From Tolypocladium sp. Sup5 PDA-1 (taxonomy: Eukaryota; Ascomycota; Sordariomycetes; Hypocreales; Ophiocordycipitaceae): DNA of 64,000 nt. The stretch's first letter is position 1. Each line of letters opens with the position of its first letter. The DNA lies in assembly GCA_000750105.3 (NCBI GenBank), contig JPHH03000058.1:124001-188000 (forward strand). Direction: 5' to 3'. A program made the position numbers and the translations under genes. Shown here in pieces: positions 32,231-43,029 of this stretch. The notes below the pieces were generated by a model. The model saw only the letters and a program-made list of their open reading frames with translations, had not been told where the DNA came from and searched no databases.

Positions 32231-34382
32231 ATGTCGCGACTACTCTGTAAGTACCCTGGAGCCCATTTCGCATTCTTAGGCCCTCGCGCCTTTGCTGCCT
32301 CTCGTCTGCATCGACTGGGTCCCACCACTAACACGTACGTGTCTCGATACCTCAGCCTCGGCGCTGTCCTTGCGCCGCGACCCGCGCATCCTCAAGCTCC
32401 CTCCCTACCTATCTCTCCTGTGCATCGCCATTGGCGTCGTATGGCTTCTCCTGCTGCCGCTGGACAACTACTCCCGGCGCACGTACATTTCGGAGAATGC
32501 GCTCCTGCCCGGCCAAGTACACACCTACTTTGGAGGGAGCGAGCAGAACGTCTTCCGGGCCTACCGACACGAGCTGGACGCCCTGGCCGACAAGGACAAC
32601 TATGAGTAAGTCGTCTCACGAGACCTGCGAATCCCCGAAGCTCGGCACTCACCAGGAGCATGCAGGATCAACGATAAGCTCGAGACCATATTCAAGGGCG
32701 TGGGAATCAAAGTTGGACGACAGAACTACACCTACCACTCTGCAGGAGAAGCGTACACGGGCGAGAACGTATACGGCATCTTACAGGCCCCACGGGGCGA
32801 CGCGACGGAGGCAATTGTCCTCGTGGCGGCGTGGAGAAGCATCGAGGAACAGCTGAACCGCAACGGCGTGGCTTTGGCCCTGACCTTGGCTCGCTACTTT
32901 AAGCGTATGTTCAGCGCGTCACTCTACCCAGACGCCCGGTGTCGGCGAGCTTCAAACACGAAAGGCTGACAAGGGGGGACAGGCTGGTCTCTTTGGTCCA
33001 AGGACATCATCCTCGTCGTGCCTCCGGACAGCAGGACAGGTACCCAAGCCTGGGTCGACGCGTACCATGACGCCCACGACCCTGATAATGTTGCTTCCCT
33101 GCCGCTCAAGTCTGGCGCGCTACAAGGCGCCATCGCCATCGACTACCCCTCGGAGCAGCGGTTCGAGGGAGTACACATAATCTACGATGGCACAAACGGC
33201 CAGCTGCCCAATCTCGATCTCATAAACTCCATTGTCAACATTGCTGGGGGCCAGATGGGCATCCAAACGGCCATTCAGGATATGAAGCATCACACGAGCC
33301 GCTACCCCGACCGGCTGAGGACGATGCTGCGAGGCATGCTCAGCCAGGGGCTCGGGATCTCGGCTGGTTCGCACAGCAGCTTCATCCCATATCATGTCGA
33401 CTCGGTGACGCTGCAGCCCTACGGTGAGGGTTGGCACGACGAGATGGCCATGGGCAGGGTCGTCGAGGGAACCTTCCGGAGCTTGAACAACCTGCTGGAG
33501 CACCTGCATCAGAGTTTCTTCTTCTACCTACTGATGCAAAGGGATCGCTTTGTGAGCATTGGCACGTATCTGCCCAGCGCAATGCTGCTTTCGGCAAACT
33601 TCACCATCATGGCAATCTTCTTGTGGGTGAAGAGCGGGCAACCTGTAGCACCGGCAAAGCGTGCTGCCTTGGTCAAATCCAACAAGGGTGCCTCAAAGGA
33701 CAGCAATGAAAGCGAAGCCCCGCATCTACCCGCCCAAGCTGTTGAACGGGATCTGTTCCTACCCCTCGGCGTTGTGGCGGGATGCCATGCGGCTTCTATC
33801 CTCCCGCTCTTCGTCTTCAACAACCTCCCCGCTAGTGTAAGCCATGAGCCTGTTGCGCTTTGCCCAACGGTCTTCACGATCGGTGCGAACCTTGTAATGC
33901 TGACCGTCCGTCCCCTGCAGATGCTCTCACCCGCATTCACCATCTTCTCCCTGGCTTCAGCCGCCCTGCCGTCCGTCATCTCGCACCTGCTCACCACCTT
34001 CTCCGCGCCGACTACCCAGCATTTCCAACTTACGAAGTCCTTCTCCTTGCTCATCCTGGGCATGTCTCTCGCCACCCTCGCCACGTTAAACTTTTCGCTT
34101 GCGTTCCTGGTCGGGCTGCTCGCCACCCCCCTGACCTTCGTCCAGCCCACCCGCAGCGTCGCCGCCAGGTACTCCCTCGCAGGGCTTCTGAGCGCCGTGG
34201 CTCCTCCGGTCGTCGTTTACACGGCGGCGCAGTTCTGGAACGTGCCCGTCGTAGAGATGCTGCGGGGGGCGAGCTTCGGTTGGAATGTATGGGGCATGTA
34301 CACGGCCGTGGTCGTCTGGTGCATATGGTGGCCAGCGTGGGTAGTGGGCATGGTCAATGTGCTTGGGGTGGTCTCCCAATAA
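32231..34382 (+). CDS. GAA1: GPI transamidase component GAA1
   Basis: Four exons (32231-32246, 32356-32605, 32666-32904, 32983-34382) give 634 aa. Gaa1 is the ER membrane subunit of GPI transamidase, which attaches GPI anchors to proteins. The first exon is 16 nt (MSRLL plus one base). Splicing gives SALSLRRDPRILKLPPYL and a first membrane segment LSLLCIAIGVVWLLLLPL, then RRTYISENALLPGQVHTYF, a strongly conserved Gaa1 block. The luminal M28-like domain includes IVLVAAWRS and WSKDIILVVPPD, and GLGISAGSHSSFIPY follows. Several membrane segments fill residues about 370-630. An open frame starting at the in-frame ATG of exon 4 alone would lose the whole N-terminal domain. It converges with RPN9. 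Confidence 0.95.
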
Positions 34383-34651
34383 GGGAGACGGAGAGGCCCA
34401 TCTGCCGCTTCAGGACGGTGGCGATCTCTGTTCCAATAGATATCAATAATACACGGGACTCGGAGAACATCGTCTTCACATGACACTTCGCTCTACCGCT
34501 TCACAAGGGTACAACAAGGCTTGCTGAAACACACAGTCCTGCCTCTGTCCAGGGGCGCGCGTGTCTATTCAGGTCTATACTGTACAGTTTTGCCCACTGC
34601 GACATGCAGCATCAGCATCCTCTTGCTCTCTTCTTACCATAGTACCGGCAC

Positions 34652-35917
34652 TTACGCCGCCCACACGTCCTTGCCGGCCGCCTCGATCCAGTTTCCGAGC
34701 TGGTTGACATTGGAATCCCAGTCGAGTAATCGCTGGCGCATGTTGCCAATCTGCTTCATGTCCAGGACCTTGGGCTGCACCCATGTGATGTGCGCAATCT
34801 CGTCCACCTGGTCGATGGTGCCCCGCAGCAGGCCGAGGCTCAGAGCCTTCATGATGAGGTGCTCAATCTCCTCAGGGCGGACCTTAGTTTCTTGCGAGAT
34901 GGTCGAGAATGCCATGGTTCGATCGTGCGGCGGTCGTCGGAACACAGCCTCTGTCAGGGCGGCAAGGTAGATTTTCTGTCGGAGGTGCGTGGAGTGGTCG
35001 TTCAGGAGCTTGTTAGAGGCGATGTTATCGGAGAGGACGTCGTAGGCGGCAAGGTCGCCACGGTTGTAGGCAAAGAGGAGCTCTCGGAGCCAGGCATCGT
35101 CGTCACTTTGAGCGAGAGTATCCAGGATGGGATGCAGGAGCAGTTCACCAAAGTTGTAAATGCTGTTAGAGACCAGAGCGGCCACGCTGAGATAGTAAGC
35201 CCTCCTGTGGCGCTCTTCGGCCGAGAGAGAGGACAGGTCTATGCAGGCGAGGTAGAGGAGGGCTGTGCGGTAGTAGTTGGCAAAGTCCATCTTGCGCTTC
35301 AAGATTCAAACAGTCAGCTTAGCACCGGCCGTTAGGGGGAAGAGCGGGGCATACCTGGTAATAGCTTGCGTTCGCATCATAGAAGGCTGCGTGGACAACC
35401 GTCTCGACTGAGTCGAACGAGTCCAATATTCTCTCAGCCGCGTCCAGATCCTTCCTCGCATCGTCGAGCTCGTTCAGGCTCAGCTTCACCCGCGCCACCG
35501 CCACCGACGCGAAGACGAGGGCATCCTGGGAGTTCTCGTTGTCGACCTTCTTGGCCACTGATTGTAGAAATGTCAGGCGCTCCTGGTCATCTGCTCAGCT
35601 GCGTTAGCGTCATCGGCTCGACCGCGCAGGCTTTGTTGTGGTACCCTACCCTTGCACTGTGTTGCGGCCTTCAATGCCAGGTCCACCAATTTCAACTGGT
35701 TGATCCTGTCGGCGAACTTGAGGATGAAGACCTTGTAGAAGGACAGGCGTTGGGGGGCACTGTCCGGATGGCTGAAGAACTGGACGAGGGCGTCGGTAAG
35801 CTGGTGCCAGAGCTTGCGCTCCCAAAAGTTTTCGAAGTCGAGAACGAGGGTCTGGAGCTCTTCCGGGGCCTGGTCTCGCTGCTCCGCAAGGAAATCGGGA
35901 ATCGTGTCGACGTTCAT
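34652..35917 (-). CDS. RPN9: 26S proteasome regulatory subunit RPN9
   Basis: Three exons (35917-35650, 35590-35355, 35296-34652) give 382 aa, near the 393 aa of yeast Rpn9. It is a PCI-domain lid subunit of the 19S regulatory particle. Recognisable parts are FENFWERKLWHQLTDALVQF, RINQLKLVDLALKAATQCK, FANYYRTALLYLACIDL and the PCI winged helix (FRRPPHDRTMAFSTISQET, EEIEHLIMKALSLGLLRGTI). It ends EAAGKDVWAA. The second intron uses an AAG acceptor (TTGAAG) with a branch-like GCTGAC 17 nt upstream, so intron finders that insist on CAG/TAG may shift this junction. The gene is divergent from the complex I subunit gene, with a shared 460-bp promoter that contains a CACGTG site. Confidence 0.95.
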
Positions 35918-36377
35918 GGTGAGACTGGGACGGATGAGAGATCACGTAGCTCAGGTCTTGTGCGGTCCGCGACCGGCGAAGCTCGTTTGGAAAAGAACGG
36001 GGTCTCTCTGAGAATGGGTATCTTCAGAGGTTCCGCAGCTTCAAAGGGGCCCCCTGAGTGGCTTGTTGTGCAGTGATAGTCGGCTGGGGAGAGGGAAGCT
36101 GGAGAGTGATGAATGAAGCTGGTCAACGCGGCTGGCTGGCAGCCTGCTCGCCCTCTGGCTACACATCCACTTCGGTCGAGGGCACGGACCATTCAAAGCA
36201 CCAGGGACAGGTTCCACCTTGTGCCCGTGACCTAGCACGTGATCCCAAGCTAGCACGCATGCCGAAGCTCAACTATCGCCAACGACCTGCATCCCAGAGA
36301 CTCTCTAAAGAAGGCAGAACCAAGGCCAGTCGGGAGGGACACCAACCATTCTTGCCTCACACTCGCCAATTGCAAGG
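35918..36377. other. Shared divergent promoter RPN9 / complex I 40-kDa subunit
   Basis: No gene. One CACGTG (36236-36241, extended AGCACGTGATCC) lies about 140 bp before the complex I start. Nothing else stands out. Confidence 0.6.
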
Positions 36378-37946
36378 ATGGCTTCCCCTCTATCTGCTGC
36401 GCGGTCTGCGCGCAAGGTGGCCAGCGACATCGTAGGCAAGCGCTTCGCTTCCGACATTTCCATCACCCGGACGGGCAAGCCCATCATCCGGGTCGAGGGT
36501 GGCCGGTGAGTCCGCACGCTCAATTGGCCGAGTGGCTTCGTTGCTGACGTTTGAATTGTCCAGATCATCCCTCGGAGGTGCGACTGTCGAGCCCCGCGCA
36601 ACGAGACGGTGCTGACAGCCGATGCAGGCCATACGGCGACGGTATTTGGCGCAACGGGCCAGTTGGGTCGATATATCGTGAACCGGCTCGGTATGTGTTG
36701 TGCCTGAACCCGAAAAACGCCTGGAGGTGCTTACGCGCTTGTTTCAGCTCGCCAGGGATGCACAGTGGTGGTCCCTTTCCGTGAGGAAATGGCCAAGCGC
36801 CACTTGAAGGTTACTGGAGATCTCGGCCGTGTTGTCTTTGTGGTAGGTGCAGCCAGCGCCGATCGATGGAGGCAGTTCGATAACAACCGCCCAGGAATAC
36901 GATCTTCACAACACCCCTTCCATCGAAGCGAGCGTCCGGCATTCAGACGTCGTCTATAACCTCGTTGGCCGAGACTACCCCACCAAGTATAGCCGCGCGG
37001 CTCCTTCTATCCCAGGGCAGTGCTAACCCTGTACAGGAACTTTTCTCTCGAGGACGTTCACGTGGAGGGAACTGAGCGAATCGTAGAGGCCGTCGCTAAG
37101 TACGACGTTGACCGATACATCCACGTATCGTCACACAGCGCCAACCCGCAGTCCAAATCCGAGTTCTATGCCACCAAGGTAGGTCCGACATGTCCTCGAA
37201 TAATCCTTCTTGCCCTGACCGCTTGTGTTCCAGGGCCGCGGCGAGCAGGTTGCCCGAAGCATCTTCCCCGAGACGACACTCGTCAGGCCTGCGCCAATGT
37301 TCGGATTCGAGGACAACTTGCTCCTCAAGCTGGCGTCGGTGCTGAACCTGTTTACGGCCAATAGCATGCAGGAAAAGTTCTGGCCTGTACACGTAAGTGA
37401 ATCCGGCCAACTCGGGTCATGACCTCGACTGATGAGTTGTCTGAACTGTTACAGTCCATCGATGTGGGAGCAGCCCTGGAGAAGATGCTGTACGACGACT
37501 CCACTGCAGGCGAGACGTTCGAGCTGTACGGACCTAGGGAATACAGCATGGCCCAGATTGCTGCCATGGTGGACAAAGAAATCTTCAAGCAGCGGCGGCA
37601 TGTCAATGTGCCGAAGGCGATCCTCAAGCCAATAGCAGGCGTTCTCAACCGCGCGCTTTGGTGGCATACGCTGTCGGCCGACGAGGTTGAGCGAGAGTTC
37701 ATGGACCAAGTGATTGATCCCGAGGCCAAGACCTTCAGCGACTTGGGCATTGAGCCAGGCGACATTGCCAACTTCACCTACCACTACTTGGTAAGCCTCT
37801 ACATAGACGGAACAGACGTGACGGCCACTCACTGACTGCGCCTACAGCAAGGATTCCGCAGCCAGAACTACTACGACCTGCCGCCGGCAACGGAAAAGGA
37901 GAAGAGGGAGGACAAGAAGTACATCCACGTGCTGGATGAGTTGTAA
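36378..37946 (+). CDS. nuo-40: NADH:ubiquinone oxidoreductase 40-kDa (NDUFA9-type) subunit
   Basis: Nine exons (36378-36505, 36564-36577, 36628-36690, 36748-36842, 36895-36986, 37037-37178, 37234-37392, 37455-37790, 37848-37946) give 375 aa. This accessory subunit of mitochondrial complex I has an SDR-like fold that binds NADPH tightly. A presequence-like N-terminus (MASPLSAARSARKVASDIVG) precedes GRSSLGGHTATVFGATGQLG, whose GATGQLG at 55-61 is the dinucleotide-binding motif. HSDVVYNLVGRDYPTKNF, DRYIHVSSHSANPQSKSEF and RPAPMFGFEDNLL follow. Exon 2 is only 14 nt, and without it the nucleotide-binding loop is out of frame. The nine-exon structure is the most fragmented in the window, yet every junction is in frame. 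Confidence 0.95.
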
Positions 37947-38311
37947 AGCAGGGGGTACGAATGCAAAGCCAGCAATGGGCGCAACGTACGCGGTGGGAAG
38001 GTGTGCAGCTTGAGATGAAAGTGGCAGTGTATATTTGACCACCGCAAGCCTTAGATTAGTTTGCGAGTTGCAGCAGCAATTGTACAGGTTCTCTTTGTTT
38101 CACCTCACACGCACCACAGCGCCATATATCTACGGCATACCTGGAGACTTGTGGTGAGGCGTTGTAGCGTGGAGCCCGAGAGACGCTGGTTGGCCGTTTT
38201 CGAAGAGGGGCATTTTGCTGGTGGATTTTGAACCGCAAGAAACACGGAAGTCCCCCAACCCACCACAGCTATTCACAAAAGGATCATCATACAACAAGAC
38301 AGGCAGTCATC
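37947..38311. other. Intergenic complex I subunit to EFM5
   Basis: 365 bp with no gene or repeat that I can support. Confidence 0.6.
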
Positions 38312-39480
38312 ATGGCCGACAGCTGTGATGAGCCCATGTAAGGCTCCGCTTCGCTCGTGCGGTTTCTGATTCTGCCTGGCTGACGGCGAGTCCGTGCAGA
38401 GCGCTTTCGGCTCACGCGCTGGCTGCGCTGGCCGAGTTCAAGGCCGAGAAGGATGCGCACCAGGCCAAGTTTGACGAGCTGCACGCCGAGGCCGAGGCCA
38501 ACGCGCCGTTGTCTATGGAGGCGTTTACCGAGAACTGGAATGAGTCGCAGTTCTGGGTAAGCCAGCGTCAAGTCCCCGCGTGCCAGGCAGCGTAGAGCAG
38601 GACTGGCTCGCTGAATGAAGTTGGCGCTGACTCGGCTTCTCCTCCGTCGCTTCGTCGACACAGTATTCAGACGAGACTGCAGGCATCCTGGCGAATCAGT
38701 TGCTTGACGGCTCGACGAGCAGCACAGCTATTGGCGTCGTCTCGACCCCGAGTGTCTTTGTGGCGCTCCGGAACATCTTGGTAAGAGCCTGTTTGCGCTT
38801 TATCCTCGTACGATCGAGGTCAGCACATGTAGCCTCGGCGCGCTCCTTGCTAACACAGAGCCTGCGGTCGTCAACGCTACAGCGGACGAGACAGCAGAGT
38901 GAGCGACCACGGCTGGTACTGTTGGAGCACGATGAGCGGTTCGCCGTCTTTCCCGAATTCGTCTTTTACGACTTCCAGCAGCCACTCAATCTGCCAGGTG
39001 AGTATTCAACGTCTGCTCGTCCGTCCAGTCCCGTGCTGCGGGACAGCTCAGGGGCCTCTGGAGGCATCTTATGCAAGTCGTGTTCCTAACCTTATGCCTC
39101 TACAGCCGAGTTGAAGGGCAGTCTGGATCGAATCATTTGCGACCCTCCGTTTCTGAGCGAGGACTGCCAGACAAAAAGTGCGACTATCCATCTCTCTCTC
39201 TCTCTGCTCTCTCTCCTCATATACATAAGTTGAGCAGCTGACATTGTTGTACCGTCTCCCAGTGGCACTCACGACGCGCTGGCTTCTCAAAGCGAATACC
39301 ACGAACCGTGTCATTGTGTGTACCGGCGAGAGGATGAAGGACCTCGTAACCAAGCTCTACCAATCACTTAGCGTCCGCAACACGACGTTCGAGCCCAGGC
39401 ACGCCACGCTCAGCAACGAGTTCTGCTGCTACGCCAACTTTGCATGTCCGATTTGGACATGGAGTCCAGAAACCGCCTGA
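38312..39480 (+). CDS. EFM5: EFM5-type protein-lysine N-methyltransferase (eEF1A)
   Basis: Six exons (38312-38337, 38400-38556, 38664-38780, 38859-38997, 39106-39177, 39263-39480) give 242 aa. Efm5 (human EEF1AKMT1/N6AMT2) trimethylates a lysine of elongation factor 1A in the cytosol. The protein reads ALSAHALAALAEFKAEKDAH, then ENWNESQFWYSDETA. The catalytic motif CDPPF at about 158-162 is the DPPF/NPPY-type motif IV of this methyltransferase class. The C-terminus has TTRWLLKANTTNRVIVCTG and ends CPIWTWSPETA. The first exon is 26 nt. The older label N6-adenine DNA methyltransferase applies to the fold and should not be read as DNA methylation activity. It converges with UBP8. Confidence 0.93.
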
Positions 39481-39809
39481 AGCCTGCGCTCTTGCGGAGG
39501 CTCTATATCCGCAGCTTGAAAGGACCGTGGGCAACGAGCTTCACTGTACAGCCCTGTCCGTGTTGCGGGTACGACGCTCTACCATGTTGTTCCAAGGGCG
39601 CTGAAAGGCGAGGGAGCACCAGGTAGAGTCCAACGAGCTTGTTGTGGTATCAATCATGTACAAGTACAATTCCTTTGCGCCGAGTGATGCCGTTCCGTGA
39701 CCTGAGGTTTCCCTCGTCCTTTGACGCCTGTCCAATGCTTCGCCCATGTCTTTCATCTTCCAGTCCCCTCCGTGCTCGCAGTTCAAATCGAACCCTTTTC
39801 CTACGCTTC
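39481..39809. other. Convergent 3' regions EFM5 / UBP8
   Basis: 329 bp with nothing supportable. Open frames here are the 3' regions read in other frames. Confidence 0.6.
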
Positions 39810-41737
39810 CTACGCGAGGGACCGAATGATATAGAACAACAGGTACGCTTGTGCACTGAGAACGTCCGATATGCTGGCTAACTCCACCTTGTGGTCGTTA
39901 AACTTGAACCACTAAAGTAAAGAAAATGCTGTCAGTAGAGAGACTGCCAGGGGGAAGGGTGGAGGCATGAGTGATTGCAGAGTTATATTTACCTGGTCGC
40001 CGACGCGGCAGTACGACACGTAGTGGCCCGTCTCAATCTCTCCCACGTGCACAACCACGCTCAGCAGGTCGTACATACAGGACCGCTCCAGCTCCAGGTT
40101 CTCGCGGCTGTCACGGCTGCGAACACGATTTGTGTAGGGGAGCATGTTGAGCTGGAGCGGGAACTGGACCACATTGTCAATTTTTGACGCTGCCCGGTCG
40201 TGTCTGCCTTGCTTGTACTCGAATCGCTGCAGATATGCCATAGTCAGTCCACGATCTACATGACTTGGTAGGATGCGTTGGAGGAAGTTACCTTGAGCTG
40301 CACCGACAACACATTGGGTAGGCGCTTGATGCTTGTGTATCTCTTGGCCTGCTGCGATGAAGTGCAGTTATGGCAGCGGTACTCGCACTTGTCAAACTTG
40401 ACATATTCTTCATCCAGACAGTCGGTCAGCGTCAGGGTTGGCATTTTTTGTCCAGTCTTCTTGATCCGCTTCTGCGCCAAGTTATCCAGACCCAGACTGA
40501 GGTCTAGAAATGACTGAACCGCATTTGTCGTCCCCTTGCAGTTCTGGCACGTCGTCGTCGTCTGCATCTTGCCGTAAAAGGTTTGGTGGATGATGCAGTT
40601 GCAGCTGTGCTCGCTGCCAATTTCTGGCCTCTTGCCGTCCCCGTTGCGCTCATGCAGCTCCTCGGCCAGGAATTGGAAAAACTCGTGCGCATCTTGCTCC
40701 TTTGTGGTAACGAGGTTCTCAAAGGCCTTCTTCTCCGAAATCCAGAACCCAGAGAGGATGTTGGCTGCCGTGTAGCCATTGGTGTTTTCCAATGCGTAGA
40801 AGTCCTGGAACATGTCATCCATGGCGCAACTTAGACAATGTTGAATGCTGCAGTCGTTGCTCTGGTGTCCGTCACTGAGGTAGAAGTTGCGCAGCAGAGG
40901 GTTGTGTAAAAAACTCTGGAGGACAACATTCTGATAGCAGGTCGCTCCAGCGTTGTAAATGCCCCGTAGACCGTTTGCCCGGCACGAGGCTGTGGTGGTG
41001 TTGGAGCTGATATAGCGAGGATCTTCCTTGATGGAGTCCGTGAAGAGCTCATCGTGTTTCCTCTTGCGGCCTGTGGCAATGAGCGTATCAGCCACCGTAA
41101 GAATATCTCAGCCTATTGAAGAACGTTGCACGTACCTGAAAACGACCCGGTCCCTATCTTGCGTACCCGGAGCTCCTCGAGGGTCGGGTCCCAGACCAAG
41201 TCGTCACATATCTGACAATAGAGGGAACCGCTGCGAGAGTCCACGTCTGGCACGGGGTCAGCAAGGCCACATGTTCTATAGTGTTTGGGCGGGGACGTCA
41301 TGGTCGGGTCGTGCGACATACAGAAGCGATGCGACTTCTTTGTGCCGTGCCTCAAGCGGTCTTCCTCAGACACGGTGGTCGGGCACTGCAGGCACAGATA
41401 GTTGGCTGTGAGAGAGGTGATGGGGCGCCCCTCTTGGTTTGTCGATGTCTGGGGAACGATGGGAGTCGCGTCGAATATGCCTCGCAGTATCATCTTGTAG
41501 TGGGCGATCGAGCTGTTCATGACTTCTTGTCCCTGCGACAGCAGAAGCTGTACGTGTTCTGTAGTATGCATGAATGTTGGTCAGATATGGGCTGCTTGGT
41601 CCAGGAAGACGTGTTCGGGGTAGCCAGAGGAACAATCAAGAGTCATACGTACCGCAGCCGAACATTGGAGTGCCTGGAGCCGGCGACTTGACCTTGACGT
41701 TCTTTGGGGACGCCGGGGTTGCTGGGCGGGTAGACAT
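39810..41737 (-). CDS. UBP8: SAGA-complex ubiquitin protease UBP8 (USP22-type)
   Basis: Five exons (41737-41653, 41558-41136, 41070-40292, 40226-39993, 39911-39810) give 540 aa. Ubp8 removes ubiquitin from histone H2B as part of the SAGA deubiquitinase module. After a short Pro/Lys-rich start (MSTRPATPASPKNVKVKSPA) comes a ZnF-UBP domain (FGCEHVQLLLS, YLCLQCP, HRFCMSHDP, LYCQICDDLVWDP). The USP core follows: Cys box GIYNAGATCYQN with catalytic Cys214, QDAHEFFQFLAEELHERNGD, zinc-binding CQNCKG and CEYRCHNC, and His box GHYVSYCRV with His497. WFKFNDHKV supplies the third catalytic residue. Both the Cys and His boxes are intact, so it should be active. It is divergent from RAD54 across about 1.3 kb. 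Confidence 0.95.
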
Positions 41738-43029
41738 GGTGAAAGAGCTCGGTCGAGCAGCGTTTGGTCGTCGTTGTGAGGCGCGTGCTGGGGAGCCTTT
41801 CGACCGGGATGGGTGGGACGAGACCAGGGAGATTCGACGGCAACTCCTGGTCGGTCCGTCGCTCGATGGGACGAAGGCAGCCGTGGGCGGGTGCGACAGA
41901 AGCGGCAGGCTCCCGGTTTAGAAGCTCTACAGAGGCTCCGTCGCTACTATCGTCGACGATGTCAGCACGGCCTTTTGCCGAGGACGCGGGATGAAGCAGA
42001 TTGGGAGCATCCGCCTCGAGCTTTCTTGCAGAGGCTATTAGAGAGGGTTAAGGAACGCACCAGATACCATGCAGGCGGGTCAGGGGATTGGCCTGCAGGC
42101 AGGAGAATGGATCTGGAGAGGGAGGCAAGCCCAAGAAAAAGAACAACCCAGAGTCTGCGATTTAATTCGTCTCGCTCACTTGCGGCTCAGAGGCGCGGTG
42201 GTGCTGCATCGCCAAAGAATTAATAAGGCAAGGTTACAGGTCCACGGACGGTCGCTGGACGTATGTAACCAATACCTACTCTGGTAGGCGCTGATAAGGC
42301 AACCGATAAGGCCACCTGGGACCTTGCGGCGGCCTTATCGAGCCATCCAGGTGGCTCTGCCCGCTAACCAACAGGTCCCTGATAAGGTACGAAGTACTTC
42401 GTACGGACCATCCGTATGTAACTACAGGGAGCCCGTTCTGGCCCCATATTCAAGGCTCCCCGCCGGAGTGCCGACCTACTAGCTAATATGTCTGTACTGT
42501 CGCACCGCGGGGCCGCTGGGGATCGGGAAGTTAGTGGGGTCAGGCTCCCCAGGTGCTGTTGCCAAGCAGTGGCCAGGTTGATGGACATGCCACCTGTTGA
42601 AATATCTTCCGCTTGGTCGGCAAAGCACCTTTAAGGGTATCTATGCATATAGCAATAGAGACAGAATACTCAGAAATAGGGGATCTGTAACAATGTACGG
42701 ATATTTAGTAAGCTCTCGACCTTCCGTTGCCATGTACCTCGTACTCAGCACGAAGGCAAGCATCCAGGTCACCACCACTGTGGCACTGACTGTACGGACG
42801 TACTCGTAGTCCGTACGGAGGGAGTTGGCACCTTAGTAATCAACACCCACACAAGCGAAAGGTGTGCCGTTGATCACGTGGTCTCGCGACATCTGCCAAC
42901 GCGCGACGACGCGGTAGCGACCAAGTCAACAAGCCCAGTCAGTACTGCTCCACCCGCGTTGGCTTGAGAGTTGGTGATTCAACAACGGTCTCGTCGCCAG
43001 AGGCAAATAGACCTACACACAAGCCCAGC
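41738..43029. other. Divergent region UBP8 / RAD54
   Basis: No gene. It has a cluster of four GATAAG sites (42293-42386), an 18-bp perfect palindrome built on TACGAAGTA (42387-42404), a TGATCACGTGG site at 42871-42881 and two ACGCG cores close together (42899-42913) about 120 bp before RAD54. Confidence 0.65.
42293..42404. promoter_or_regulatory. GATAAG cluster, 10-bp hairpin and 18-bp palindrome
   Basis: GATAAG occurs at 42293, 42305 and 42381 on plus and at 42334-42339 on minus. Two of them form inverted arms (42304-42313 with 42331-42340). An 18-bp perfect palindrome GTACGAAGTACTTCGTAC abuts at 42387-42404. HGATAR is the site class for fungal GATA factors of nitrogen and iron control; binding here is only inferred. 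Confidence 0.4.
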
